A stretch of DNA of 64,000 nucleotides from Leifsonia sp. Root227 (GCF_001428745.1 NZ_LMIO01000004.1:434001-498000); one strand, 5' to 3'; shown: positions 31,521 through 40,781, numbered from the stretch's first letter. Notes: generated by a model not told the origin, from the sequence alone. Numbers and translations: made by a program.

Positions 31521-32409
31521 CCAGCGCCTCCTCTCCGACATCCGTGCCGGCCTAGCCGGCGCCGGGCTCCGCGCATCCATCGTCGTCCGCGACATCGACT
31601 CCGGCCGCGAGGTCGCCATCGACGCGGACGTTCCTACGCCGGCCGCGTCGCTCGCGAAAGTCCCGATCGCCCTCTCGGTCCTGCTCAGAATCGCCGACGG
31701 AAGACTCGACGGCGCCTTCCCCGTGATGGTGCCGCCCGGCGATCCTGCGGAGGGCACGCCTGGCACGGGCAGGTTCCGTCACCCGTCGACCGTCGCCGTG
31801 GACGATCTCGTGTCGCTCGCGATCACCATCAGCGACAACGGTGCAGCGGACGCTCTGCTCGGCATCGTCCCCGCCGCAGCGGTGATGGCCGACCTGGACA
31901 GGCTCGGCATCAGGGGGGTCGCCGTCCGGCACCCGTTCGCCGACCTGTCAGACACACCGCTCGAACGCCTCGGGCCGGACGACGCCCACCTCGCCCACAC
32001 GCTCGCGATCCGCGGAAGCACCCCGGCGAACGGCCATCCGGTGCGGCAGCTCGACGTTGCCAGGACGAACACTGTCACCGCGAGTGGCTTCGCCGACCTC
32101 CTGGAGGCGATCTGGCGCGAGCGGGGCATCCCGTCCGCTGCCGCCGAGCGACTCCGCGAGCACCTGCACGGCAACACCGCGCGCCACCGCCTCGCTCCCG
32201 ACCTCGCCTCCGACGACGCCCGCTGGGCATCCAAGACGGGAACGCTGCTCAACCTGCGGCATGAGGCGGGGGTGCTCGAGCACGCGGACGGTTCCCGCTT
32301 CGCGATCGTCGCGCTCAGCGCATCCACTGTCCCCGCAACCACGCAGCCGGCGGCGGAGGCGGCACTGGGCGCGGCGGTGCGGGAGCTGCACGCCCGCCTG
32401 CGGGGGTGA
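31513..32409 (+). CDS. Class A beta-lactamase-like serine hydrolase without signal peptide
   Basis: 298 residues from ATG 31513, overlapping the LysR stop by 8 bp. SxxK as SLAK (residues 47-50), SDN in ISDNGAAD and KTG in SKTGTLL are present. An omega-loop Glu is not obvious: LERLGPDDAHLAHTL stands in that region. No export signal is seen, so the product appears cytoplasmic, where beta-lactams are not met. It may be a related peptidase/esterase, or a relic that lost its signal peptide. Co-transcription with LysR is likely. Confidence 0.82.
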   Translation: MPDQRLLSDIRAGLAGAGLRASIVVRDIDSGREVAIDADVPTPAASLAKVPIALSVLLRIADGRLDGAFPVMVPPGDPAEGTPGTGRFRHPSTVAVDDLVSLAITISDNGAADALLGIVPAAAVMADLDRLGIRGVAVRHPFADLSDTPLERLGPDDAHLAHTLAIRGSTPANGHPVRQLDVARTNTVTASGFADLLEAIWRERGIPSAAAERLREHLHGNTARHRLAPDLASDDARWASKTGTLLNLRHEAGVLEHADGSRFAIVALSASTVPATTQPAAEAALGAAVRELHARLRG

Positions 32410-32449
32410 GCGGTGAGGCGTGGCGCTGCAATCTGTACTTCGCAAAGAC

Positions 32450-32489
32450 CGCCCTGGCGTCCGCGGAAGAACTTTATGCAGCCAGGGCG
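32450..32489. terminator. Stem-loop between converging genes
   Basis: CGCCCTGGC and GCCAGGGCG form a perfect 9-bp stem with a 22-base loop, between converging beta-lactamase-like and S66 peptidase genes. Flanking CTGCA/TGCAG and CTTC/GAAG pieces suggest a larger imperfect structure. Confidence 0.5.
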
Positions 32490-32534
32490 TAGCCGATCGC
32501 GCCTGACCGGACGGCCATCGCCGTCACCACGAGC

Positions 32535-33623
32535 TCATCGCCCGCTCACCACGCCCCCGACCCCCGAGTAGTCCGCCACGATCCGTCTCGTCACGCCGTC
32601 GACCTCCATCAGCCCGCCGTACGGCAGGATCCACTGGGGCCGCGTGTGGCCGAACGGCACGCCGGTGCAGACGACCGCATCCGGGTTGTATCGCAGCACC
32701 TCGGAGATCACCGTCGCGCTCTGCTCCGCCCGGTACGCCGTTCGGTCGGGCGCGGACGGAATGTTCCCGAACTCGCTCGCCGGGGGCCGCGCCAGCAGCA
32801 CAGCAGAGACGGCCTCGAGCACTCCGCGCTCGCCGAGGGCGCGCACCCAGCGCATGACCACCCGAGCCGGCGGCACCTCCTCGCTCGTCTCCAGCAGCAG
32901 GATGCCCCCGCGCAGCGCCTGCACCGGCGGCAGCCGGTCGGCGACCGCGAGCTGGTCCACTACTTCGATGCAGCCGCCCCAGGTCGGACCGACCACGCGC
33001 TTCTCCGCTCCCGCCCACACCCACGGCTCCGTCGCCTCGCGGTCGCCGTGCTCGGTCAGGGCGAGCGGGGAGCGCCAGTCGATCCCGAAGTCCTCGGAGA
33101 CGCCGGGGTCGGTCACGTCGAGCCGTCCGCCGTCGAGGAGCGCGGCCAGCAGCGCGGCCAGGTGGATGTCGTCGATGCCGGGTCCTGCGCCCAGCTGCAC
33201 CTGGGTCGAACCGCCGTAGTACGCCGCGATCCCGAGGTTCCAGAGCCAGTTGAGGATGTTCGTGTTGTCGCTGTACCCGAGGAAGATCGTCGGGTTCGCG
33301 ACAGCGGCGGCCGCGTCGAGGTGGGGGATCACCGTGATCTGGTCGTCGCCTCCAATGGTCGCCAGAATCGCGCGGATGGCCGGGTCGGCGAAAGCGGCGT
33401 TGAGGTCGGCAGCGCGCGCTTCGGGAGAGGCATCGAGCAGCCGTGTCGTCGAGAACTCGACGGGAACGAGCCCGGTGGCCTCCGCGAGTCTCCGCATCGC
33501 CTGCTCGTGCACCTCCGGCGCGAACCCCGGTGCGGCGAACGACGGCGAGAGCACGGCGACCCGGTCGCCCGGCCGGAGCTTGGGCGGCGAGATCAGCGGC
33601 GAGGGAGCCAGGCGATCAGCCAT
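32535..33623 (-). CDS. S66 peptidase, LD-carboxypeptidase/MccF-like
   Basis: 362 residues from ATG 33623. Catalytic Ser is in FLGYSDNTN, Glu in LETSEEVPP and His in PFGHTRPQW, the Ser-Glu-His triad of family S66. The family includes LD-carboxypeptidase A, which trims murein tetrapeptides, and MccF, which cleaves microcin C-like aminoacyl nucleotides. The WGGCIEVVDQL region and overall length fit the MccF branch better. Placed near two beta-lactamase-like genes, it could be part of a cell-wall or antibiotic-resistance group (inference). Confidence 0.88.
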   Translation of the reverse strand: MADRLAPSPLISPPKLRPGDRVAVLSPSFAAPGFAPEVHEQAMRRLAEATGLVPVEFSTTRLLDASPEARAADLNAAFADPAIRAILATIGGDDQITVIPHLDAAAAVANPTIFLGYSDNTNILNWLWNLGIAAYYGGSTQVQLGAGPGIDDIHLAALLAALLDGGRLDVTDPGVSEDFGIDWRSPLALTEHGDREATEPWVWAGAEKRVVGPTWGGCIEVVDQLAVADRLPPVQALRGGILLLETSEEVPPARVVMRWVRALGERGVLEAVSAVLLARPPASEFGNIPSAPDRTAYRAEQSATVISEVLRYNPDAVVCTGVPFGHTRPQWILPYGGLMEVDGVTRRIVADYSGVGGVVSGR

Positions 33624-33720
33624 GCCGACGCACCCCGTCAAGTTCGTCCAGCGCCGGCCGCTCCGCCGTCGCTCCGCCGATGGCGCCCGTGCCGCCGAGG
33701 ATCACCGCGCGCATCCGCAT
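33616..33720 (-). pseudogene. N-terminal remnant of an NAD(P)-dependent epimerase
   Basis: A 34-residue reading frame opens with MRAVILGGTGAIGGATAER, a near-perfect N-terminus for an extended SDR/epimerase with its GxxGxxG loop, then diverges and stops inside the start of the S66 gene. The rest of the epimerase is missing, so this looks like a deletion scar that now acts as a short leader. Confidence 0.5.
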
Positions 33721-33747
33721 CCCCCCTGTGATGGTGTCCACTGCAAT

Positions 33748-33782
33748 CTACCGGCAGTGGATGCGCTACCGGCAGTGGATGC
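33748..33782. repeat. Two copies of an 18-bp tandem repeat
   Basis: CTACCGGCAGTGGATGC occurs at 33748-33764 and again at 33766-33782. It fills the gap after the glycosyltransferase stop. No function apparent. Confidence 0.8.
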
Positions 33783-33796
33783 TCGGCGCGCTTCGG

Positions 33797-35329
33797 TCAG
33801 CGCTCCAGCTCGATCACCAGTTCCGAGTGCGTGGCTATCCGCAGCCCGGTCTGCACGAACCCCTCGCGTTCCAGCGGCACCAGCCCCCAGCTGTCGGGCG
33901 TCGCCGGGGTCTCCGCGTATTCGATCAGCCACACGCGCTCGATCCCGGCGAGGCGGTCGCGGGAGTCGGCCTGGTCGACGGTGTACGCGGTGTCGTGCCA
34001 GGTGTAGTTCTGCTGGAACGGCACCTCGAGCGTGACGTCCACCAGCCCGGTGAACCCGGCGGGGTAGGTGTGCATGGCCAGCCGGGGCCGCCGGGAGGGG
34101 CGGGCGCCCTCGTCGAAGATCACGCCGTCCCCCGGATGCGCGTGGGCGCCGATCACCGCGCTGAGCTCCGCCCAGTCGCTGTCGTTCTTGGCGTACGGCG
34201 TGCGCTGCCCGACGTAGACAGGGACGATCAGGGCCAGCAGCACCGCCCCGGCCGCGATGCCCGCCCAGGCGCGCAGCGTGAACAGCGTCCGGAGCCCGTA
34301 CGCCACCAGGATCGCGGCGGCCGGAGCGCAGAACGAGACGTAGCGGGCGGTGAAATCGGGGATCACGGTGTGCGCGGCGACGAGCACCCCGGTCGGCACG
34401 ACCAGCCAGGCGACCCCGACCGCGATCGGCGTCGGCGTGGTCCCGGTCACCATCCAGGAGTTGCGCACGCCGGCGCGCGTCCGCATCCACCACGGGATGC
34501 ACACAGCGGCCAGCATGAGCGCCCAGGCCGCAGCGGCCACCCACCAGGAGCTGAACCAGAGCGAGCTGAACAGGATCTGGAACGATGCCTGATCCGTCTG
34601 GGTCAGGTAGGAGATCTGGTGGTGCTCGAGGAGCCCGACGACACCGAGAGGCAGCGCGGCGACCGCGGCTCCGGCGACCGCGGCCGCCCAGCCGATCAGG
34701 GTCGCCCTCCGCACGCGCACCGTAGCGAGGATGATCGCGTGCACCAGGACGAACAGGGCGACGTAGAGGAACACGTAGGTGCCGACCGCGAGGATCGCAC
34801 CGTATGCGAACCACCAGCGGCGGCCCACCTCCCGCCTGTGCAGGATCTCGACGAGCAGCACAGTCAGCCAGGCGGCAGCGGCGGCGCTGAACGCGAACGA
34901 GCGGGCTTCCTCGCCCATGTACGTGACGCGAGGCAGGATCATGCAGACCGCTCCGGCGACGATCGCCATCCGGCGTCCGTCCAGTCGCCAGATCAGCACC
35001 ACCACCGCGGCAGTCGTCAGTCCGACGGCTACCGCGCTGGGGAAGCGCAGCACGAACGGGGAGGTGCCGAAGAGGTGCACCCACACGTGCAGGCCCAGAT
35101 AGTACGCGCCGTGCACGGCGTCCACGTGGCCGAGCATCGACGCCAGAGACGGCAGGGAACGCTGGGCGGACATGAGGCTGGCAGCTTCGTCGCCCCACAG
35201 CGACGGGATCCACGAGCCGGCAGCGGAGAGCAGAGTCGCCAGGAGCCCGGCGACGGTCGCGACGAACCAGCGGGCGTCGGAGAGCGGCCGGACACGGGTC
35301 GGCGCTGGACGCGTCGCGACGAATGCCAC
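33797..35329 (-). CDS. Membrane glycosyltransferase, GT39/ArnT-like
   Basis: 510 residues from GTG 35329, which has GGGGAGG upstream; a longer frame to 35389 is less likely. About ten membrane helices. The first outer loop holds an acidic pair in SLWGDEAASLMSA, the expected DE catalytic site of GT-C enzymes that use polyprenyl-phosphate sugars. The last ~120 residues are soluble and extracellular. It should transfer mannose or a similar sugar to a protein or lipid at the cell surface. Located between the S66 peptidase and a two-component system. Confidence 0.8.
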   Translation of the reverse strand: MAFVATRPAPTRVRPLSDARWFVATVAGLLATLLSAAGSWIPSLWGDEAASLMSAQRSLPSLASMLGHVDAVHGAYYLGLHVWVHLFGTSPFVLRFPSAVAVGLTTAAVVVLIWRLDGRRMAIVAGAVCMILPRVTYMGEEARSFAFSAAAAAWLTVLLVEILHRREVGRRWWFAYGAILAVGTYVFLYVALFVLVHAIILATVRVRRATLIGWAAAVAGAAVAALPLGVVGLLEHHQISYLTQTDQASFQILFSSLWFSSWWVAAAAWALMLAAVCIPWWMRTRAGVRNSWMVTGTTPTPIAVGVAWLVVPTGVLVAAHTVIPDFTARYVSFCAPAAAILVAYGLRTLFTLRAWAGIAAGAVLLALIVPVYVGQRTPYAKNDSDWAELSAVIGAHAHPGDGVIFDEGARPSRRPRLAMHTYPAGFTGLVDVTLEVPFQQNYTWHDTAYTVDQADSRDRLAGIERVWLIEYAETPATPDSWGLVPLEREGFVQTGLRIATHSELVIELER

Positions 35330-35428
35330 CGGGTGACCTCCCCTCTCACAGGCGAACCCACGCAGGGCGGACTGTTCCCCCCAGCCCATCCTGTTGTGTC
35401 TCAGAATCCTCCAAGACAGCGCGACACG

Positions 35429-36466
35429 CTAGGAACCTGAGCGGATCGGCAGGCTGGGCAGGCTCAACCTGAGCACCGTCCCGTCGCCGCCGGTCGCCGC
35501 CACGTCGACGCTCCCTCCCGCACGCGCTGCGAGGTCGCGGACCAGGGCGAGGCCGATTCCGAAGCTCGGGCGAGTACTGCTCGCAGAACGGGATGCGGCA
35601 CCACCGTCGCCCGTCGCGGTCCTGGGCGCCCGCGCGAACCGGTCGAAGATCCGTCGGGGGTCGATCCCCTGGATGCCGCCGCCCTGGTCGGTCACCGTCA
35701 GCAGCACCGTCCGTCCCTGCACGCGCACCGCGACCGTGATCGTCGACCCGTCCGGCGAGTGGGCGATGGCGTTGTCCACCAGCGCGGTGATGCAGCGCTG
35801 CAGGCTCGCAGCAGGCATCGCGACCTGCGGGTCCTGCTCGGTGTCCGAATCCACCTGCACCAGGATGCCGTGCGGCTCGGCGAGCACGCGCATCGCGTCG
35901 ACGGCCCTGCCGACGGCGGCGAGGACGCGGGTCGGGCCAGCCGGCGCATCCTGGACGGGCTCCGCGGCGAGCAGCAGGTCGTTCACGATGTCGATCAGGG
36001 CGCGCGTGTCCGTGCGCAGCTCTGCGACGATCGGCGAGGACGGGTCGTCGGCTGCGAGGGCGCGCTGCAGGATCTGCAGGCGCGCGTCGAGCACGGCCAG
36101 CGGAGTGCGCAGCTCGTGACTCGCGTCCTGCACGAACGTCCGCTGCATCCGCAGCGCCCTTCCGAGCGGCTCGACGGCGCGGCGCGTGATGATGAGGCTG
36201 GCGAGCCCTGCCACCGCGACCGCGAGCACACCGACCACGACGAACGCGACCATCGCCTCTGTGGTGTCGATGTAGATCTTGTGCTCGCCGGGCCGCGGCT
36301 TCTCCGCGAGCTCTGCAGGCCGGAGCTGGTCGAGGACGAAGAAGAACGCCACTCCGATCGCGGCGATGACCAGCGCGCCGGAGGCGATGGTGATCTGCAG
36401 GCCGACCACCCTGGATGCACGACGGACGGCCGTCGCATCCACATCGTTCTCTGCGCGGCGCGTCAC
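35429..36466 (-). CDS. Sensor histidine kinase (redox block, first system)
   Basis: 345 residues from GTG 36466, overlapping the response regulator stop (GTGA). Two membrane helices (about 20-45 and 75-98) bracket a short outer loop of about 30 residues, too small for a classic ligand domain. His-box ASHELRTPLAV, then the ATPase domain with LVDNAIAHS, VTDQGGGI and FGIGLALV. It should phosphorylate the regulator encoded just upstream. A paralogous pair lies at 40794-42781. Confidence 0.92.
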   Translation of the reverse strand: MTRRAENDVDATAVRRASRVVGLQITIASGALVIAAIGVAFFFVLDQLRPAELAEKPRPGEHKIYIDTTEAMVAFVVVGVLAVAVAGLASLIITRRAVEPLGRALRMQRTFVQDASHELRTPLAVLDARLQILQRALAADDPSSPIVAELRTDTRALIDIVNDLLLAAEPVQDAPAGPTRVLAAVGRAVDAMRVLAEPHGILVQVDSDTEQDPQVAMPAASLQRCITALVDNAIAHSPDGSTITVAVRVQGRTVLLTVTDQGGGIQGIDPRRIFDRFARAPRTATGDGGAASRSASSTRPSFGIGLALVRDLAARAGGSVDVAATGGDGTVLRLSLPSLPIRSGS

Positions 36467-37128
36467 GGCCGCCCCAGCCGGTAACCCTCGCCGCGCACCG
36501 TGCTGATCAGGTCTTTGTCCGTCTTGCGTCGCACGTAGTGCACGTAGGTGTCGACCGTCCCCGGCTGCTCGTCGCTCTCGAACACTTCGCTCAGGATCTG
36601 GCGGCGGGTGAACGTGCGCAGCGGGTTCTCCGCGAGGAGCCGCAGCAGCGCGTTCTCCCGCACGGTCAGCTGGATGCGCCCGTCGTACGGCGAGTAGATG
36701 CAGCGGCTCTCCGGGTAGAACTGCCACTCGCCCACCGGCAGCGACGGACCCTCGCCGGTGAAGGTCCGCGTGATCGCGCGGAGCCTGGCGAGCAGCTCGT
36801 CGAACTCGAACGGCTTCACCAGGTAGTCGTTCGCGCCCGCATCCAGACCGTCGACTCTGTCGCCGAGGCTGCCGAGCGCCGTCAGCATCAGGATGGGCGT
36901 GACGACCCGGCGGGCGCGCAGCGTCTCCACGATGGTCGCCCCGTCCAGCCCGGGGAGTCTGCGGTCGACCACGATCGCGTCGAAGCTCCCCTCCAGACCG
37001 ACGCGAAGCCCGTCGTCGCCATCGGCGACCAGCGTGACATCGTAGGTCTCCGCGAGCACCTGCTCGATCAGCGGGCCGAGCTGCTGGTCGTCCTCCACCA
37101 GCAGCAGGCGTTGTCTTTCCCGGTCCAT
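36463..37128 (-). CDS. OmpR-family response regulator (redox block, first system)
   Basis: 221 residues. Receiver domain with acidic pocket EDD (12-14), phospho-acceptor Asp55 in VVDRRLPG and Lys in VKPFEF; winged-helix DNA-binding domain at about 125-221, ending RGEGYRLGR. On the minus strand TATGGT lies eight bases upstream of the ATG, so the transcript is nearly leaderless. It is divergent from the COG4705 gene, only 29 bp away. Confidence 0.93.
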   Translation of the reverse strand: MDRERQRLLLVEDDQQLGPLIEQVLAETYDVTLVADGDDGLRVGLEGSFDAIVVDRRLPGLDGATIVETLRARRVVTPILMLTALGSLGDRVDGLDAGANDYLVKPFEFDELLARLRAITRTFTGEGPSLPVGEWQFYPESRCIYSPYDGRIQLTVRENALLRLLAENPLRTFTRRQILSEVFESDEQPGTVDTYVHYVRRKTDKDLISTVRGEGYRLGRP

Positions 37129-37157
37129 GATCGCTCACCATACTGCCCGGCCAGTGG

Positions 37158-38003
37158 ATGCGCCTTAGCGCTTTCTTGGAACCGACTCGGCAGAGTGTGC
37201 TGGTGCTGCGCAACAAAGTCCCAGAGGTGACCGCCCTGTTCTGGGTGGCGAAAGTGCTGACCACGGCGATGGGGGAGACCACCTCCGACTTCCTGGTGCA
37301 CCAGATCGATCCGCCCGTGGCGGTGGCATGCGCCGCGCTGGTGCTCGCTGTCGCCCTCGTGCTGCAGTTCGCCGTTCGCAGGTACATCTCCTGGGTCTAC
37401 TGGTTCGCCGTGCTGATGGTGGCGGTGTTCGGGACGATGGTCGCCGACGTCATCCACGTGCAGTTCGGCGTGACGTACCTGGTCTCCACGACGGCGTTCC
37501 TGGTGATCCTGGCCGCGGTGTTCGCACTCTGGTACGGCACGCAGCGCACCCTGTCCGTGCACACGATCGACACCAGGCCGCGCGAGTTCTTCTACTGGGC
37601 GGCGGTGATGACCACGTTCGCGCTCGGCACGGCGGTCGGCGACCTCACCGCGGTCACCTTCGGTCTCGGCTACCTGGCGTCCGGCCTGGTGTTCCTGGTG
37701 CTGTTCGCCCTCCCCGGCGCCGCATACCGGTGGTGGGGCCTCGGCGGCACGGCCGCGTTCTGGATGTCGTACGTGCTCACCCGGCCGTTCGGCGCATCCA
37801 TCTCGGACTGGCTGGCCGTGTCGCACGCGCGCCACGGGCTGGGCTTCGGAACGGGGCAGGTGAGCCTCGTGCTGTTCGCTGCGATCGTGATCGTCGTCGC
37901 GTTCAGCGGGTCGCGCGGGACGCGCGGGTCGCGCCGGAAGCAGCAGGGGCTGCGTGCTGGGCAAACCCATAGGAAGGCCTCAGCCCCTCCCCAGCCGGAG
38001 TAA
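37158..38003 (+). CDS. COG4705 multipass membrane protein
   Basis: 281 residues from ATG 37158; GTG 37197 (268 residues) is an equally good start because the family usually begins close to the NKVPEVT motif seen here. About eight membrane helices in two similar halves: NKVPEVTALFWVAKVLTTAMGET and, later, FYWAAVMTTFALGTAVGDLTA. The family is uncharacterised. It is divergent from one two-component system and upstream of the ferric-reductase-like operon, a pairing that hints at metal or redox sensing. Confidence 0.8.
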   Translation: MRLSAFLEPTRQSVLVLRNKVPEVTALFWVAKVLTTAMGETTSDFLVHQIDPPVAVACAALVLAVALVLQFAVRRYISWVYWFAVLMVAVFGTMVADVIHVQFGVTYLVSTTAFLVILAAVFALWYGTQRTLSVHTIDTRPREFFYWAAVMTTFALGTAVGDLTAVTFGLGYLASGLVFLVLFALPGAAYRWWGLGGTAAFWMSYVLTRPFGASISDWLAVSHARHGLGFGTGQVSLVLFAAIVIVVAFSGSRGTRGSRRKQQGLRAGQTHRKASAPPQPE

Positions 38004-38052
38004 GAATCGCGCAAGAATCACCAGCGATCGTTGATGTCATGGAGATCAGACC

Positions 38053-39423
38053 ATGACAGCGATCGCGACACCGCGCAGAGTCGCAGCGCGCGCAGCCGGC
38101 CACGCGGCCAGGCGGCGGCGTTCCCTCACCGTCCGCATCGTGCTGGCGGCCGGTCTCGTCGGGGTGCTGTGGATGTGGTGGGCCACCGTGCCTGCCACGT
38201 TCACCACCACCCCGGCCAGCGTCGCGACCACCGTCGGCGAGCTGAGCGGGATGCTCGGCGCCTACCTCGTCTGCGCCCAGGTGCTCCTGATCGCCAGGGT
38301 GCCGTGGTTCGAGCGGGCGGTCGGGCTCGACCGGCTGGTGTCCTGGCACCGCTCGCTCGGCGCATCCGTGGTCTTCCTGGTGATCACGCACGTCGTCTTC
38401 ATGGTCATCGGAGGCGAACTGCTCGACAAGGCGATGCCGTGGGACGAGTTCGTCTCGATGCTGCAGAGCTACCCGGACATGCTGACCGCGCTCATCGGCA
38501 CCATCGCGTTCCTCGTTGTCGGGCTGAGCAGTGCCAGGTGGATCCGTTCGAAGCTGTCGTACGAGGTCTGGTACTGGCTGCACGTCACCACGTACGTCGC
38601 GATCTTCCTCACCTTCTTCCACCAGCTCAGCGGCGGGGTGCACTTCGTCGGGGAGCCGGTCAACCGCATCCTGTGGATCGCGCTGTACCTCGGGACGGCC
38701 GCAGCCGTGCTCACCTGGCGTTTCGTGCTCCCGACGATGGATGCGTGGCGTCACCGGATGCGCGTCGAAGCGGTCATCCAGGAGGCGGAGGGTGTGTCGA
38801 GCGTCTGGCTCAGCGGTCACCGGCTGGGCGACCTCGGCGTCCGCGGAGGCAACTTCATGAACTTCCGCTTCCTGGCCTGGGGGCACCTGCTCACGGCGCA
38901 CCCGTACTCGGTGTCCCGCCTGCCGTCCGACGGCTACCTGCGCATCACGGTCGGCGCTCTCGGCGACCACTCGACCAGGCTGGCCGGCCTGAAGAAGGGC
39001 ACGCTCGTCTTCGCGGAGGGACCGTTCGGTCACTTCACCGCCGACAGGGCGAGCAGGTCGCGCATCCTGCTGATCGCGGGAGGAGCGGGCATCGGGCCGA
39101 TCCGGGCGCTCGCAGAGGAGTTGGTCGACCGCGGCGCGCAGCCCGTCGTCCTGTACCGCGCGCACTCGACGGCTCACCTCGCTCTGCTCGCCGAACTGCA
39201 GGCCATGCGCGGCGTGACCGTGGTGCCGGCGCCCGGCAGGCGTAGCGAGCTCGGCTACGACCCGCTCGATGTGCCTGCGATGCAGAACTTCATCCCCGCT
39301 CTGCGCGACTGGGAGGCCTTCATCTGCGGCCCCGAGGGCATGGCGGACAGGGCGGAACTGACCCTCCGAGAGCTCGGGATGCCCGGGCGCTTCATCCACC
39401 GAGAAGAACTGAGCATGTCATGA
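38053..39423 (+). CDS. Ferric-reductase-like flavocytochrome with FNR domain
   Basis: 456 residues. An N-terminal basic tail, then about six membrane helices with paired histidines able to hold b hemes (SWHRSLGA, ITHVVF, YWLHVTTY, TFFHQL). A ferredoxin-reductase-type module follows: FAD loop HPYSVSRL, NAD-binding GGAGIGPIRAL and CGPEGM at the end. It would carry electrons from NAD(P)H across the membrane. The stop overlaps the FMN-binding gene by 4 bp. Partner flavoproteins downstream suggest that the electrons pass to covalent FMN outside the cell. Confidence 0.9.
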   Translation: MTAIATPRRVAARAAGHAARRRRSLTVRIVLAAGLVGVLWMWWATVPATFTTTPASVATTVGELSGMLGAYLVCAQVLLIARVPWFERAVGLDRLVSWHRSLGASVVFLVITHVVFMVIGGELLDKAMPWDEFVSMLQSYPDMLTALIGTIAFLVVGLSSARWIRSKLSYEVWYWLHVTTYVAIFLTFFHQLSGGVHFVGEPVNRILWIALYLGTAAAVLTWRFVLPTMDAWRHRMRVEAVIQEAEGVSSVWLSGHRLGDLGVRGGNFMNFRFLAWGHLLTAHPYSVSRLPSDGYLRITVGALGDHSTRLAGLKKGTLVFAEGPFGHFTADRASRSRILLIAGGAGIGPIRALAEELVDRGAQPVVLYRAHSTAHLALLAELQAMRGVTVVPAPGRRSELGYDPLDVPAMQNFIPALRDWEAFICGPEGMADRAELTLRELGMPGRFIHREELSMS

Positions 39424-39962
39424 GTCAGAAGAAGTGGCGCGGGACGATCCTGTTCACGGTGATCGTCGTGGTGATGGGCGGGACCATCGGCCTGAAGCTG
39501 TACGGCATCGGCGAGCAGGGCACGGCGACGACGGCGGCCGTCGCCGGGACGACGAGCTCGGGGACGGGGTCGACGGGCTCCGGAACGGGGTCGACCGGCA
39601 CGACCGGTTCGACGTCCACCGGCACGGGTTCGTCCGCCTCCACCCCCAGCCCGTCTGCGACGTCGACCCCGTCGACAGCGACGGCGTCGGCCACCAAGGT
39701 CATCACGGGGAGCACGGTCGACACCCGCTACGGTCCCATCCAGCTCCAGGTGACGTTCTCCGGTTCGACCATCACGGCGATCACCGCGTTGCAGACCCCG
39801 AACCAGGACAGGCGAAGCGTCTCGATCAACGAGCAGGCGGTGCCGATGCTCACCCAGGAGGCGATGTCGTCGCAGTCCGCGAAGATCGACACGATCTCTG
39901 GCGCGACGTACACCTCGGAGGGCTACATCCAGTCGCTCCAGTCGGCGATCGACCAACTGTGA
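39420..39962 (+). CDS. FMN-binding domain protein (flavinylated electron carrier)
   Basis: 180 residues. One N-terminal membrane anchor (about 8-30), a Ser/Thr/Gly-rich linker of about 50 residues, then an FMN_bind domain with ISGATYTS at the end. In this family ApbE attaches FMN to the Thr of the SGAT motif through a phosphoester bond. The domain would lie outside the membrane, at the receiving end of the flavocytochrome. Start overlaps the flavocytochrome gene; stop overlaps apbE. Confidence 0.88.
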   Translation: MSQKKWRGTILFTVIVVVMGGTIGLKLYGIGEQGTATTAAVAGTTSSGTGSTGSGTGSTGTTGSTSTGTGSSASTPSPSATSTPSTATASATKVITGSTVDTRYGPIQLQVTFSGSTITAITALQTPNQDRRSVSINEQAVPMLTQEAMSSQSAKIDTISGATYTSEGYIQSLQSAIDQL

Positions 39963-40755
39963 GGTTCGTCGAGACCGTCATGGGCATCCCGATGTCCATC
40001 GACATCCGGGATGCGGGCGACCACTCCGACGCGGCAGCGCGCGCCTTCGCCGTGCTGCGCGAGGCGGATGCGCGGTTCAGCGTCTACCGGCCGGACAGCG
40101 AGGTGAGCGCTGCCAACCGCGGTGAGCTCGGCCCTGCCGCGTTCAGTGCGGACCTGGCCGAGACGATCGCGCTGGGCGAGGAGCAGAGCGGGCGTCGGGT
40201 GGCGCGTTCCGCATCCACAGGCCGGACGGGACGCTCGATCTGGACGGCGTGGTCAAGGGCTGGGCGGCCGCGCGGGCGGCCGGGGAGGTGCGTGCGGGCG
40301 GGGTGCGCCGGTTCTGCCTGAACGCGGGTGGCGACGTGGTGGTCGGGGACGGCCCTGGCGGTGTCGGTTCTCAGGGTGACGGGCAAGGCGGTGACGGGGA
40401 AGGCGTGGCGGCGGTGGAAGCGTGGAACGTCGGGGTCCGCACCCCCACCGATCCCGCCGCGATGCTCGCGGTGCTGTCGGTGAGCAACGCCGCCGTCGCG
40501 ACCTCCGGCGCGTACGAGCGCGGCGCCCACATCGTGGACGGCCGCACCGGCGCGCCGGCGACCGGCCTGCTCAGTGCGACGGTGATCGCCGACGACCTCA
40601 CCACCGCCGACATCCTCGCGACAGCCGTCTTCGCCCTCGGCCCTGCCGGGATCGACTGGGCTGTGCTGCGCGGTGCTCGCGGCGTGCTGGCCCTCACCGA
40701 CGCCGGGGAACTGCTCGGGGCCGGTGTCATCGACTTCGCGCATCCACTGGCGTGA
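39959..40755 (+). pseudogene. apbE: ApbE FAD:protein FMN transferase, frameshifted
   Basis: The gene starts at GTG 39959 (GTGA overlap) with RFVETVMGIPMSIDI, the proper ApbE N-terminus, and continues in one frame to about 40190 (ALGEEQSG). From about 40195 homology continues in the -1 frame: SGGAF, HRPDGTLDLDG, VVKGWA, NAGGDVV, TSGAYERG and HIVDGRTG, to a stop at 40755. One base appears to be missing near GGGCGTCGGG. All catalytic-region motifs are otherwise intact. Without repair or frameshifting no full enzyme is made. A sequencing error is a real alternative. Confidence 0.85.
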
Positions 40756-40781
40756 ACGGGATGGAGCAGGGAGCGGACACC

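Noticed and set aside
37158..37200. LacI-like operator near AGCGCTTT before the COG4705 gene
   Set aside because: Only the six-base core is symmetric and the outer bases do not match the other operators.
39959..40755. Programmed ribosomal frameshift in apbE
   Set aside because: No slippery heptamer or downstream pseudoknot that I can recognise near 40190; a deletion or sequencing error is simpler.
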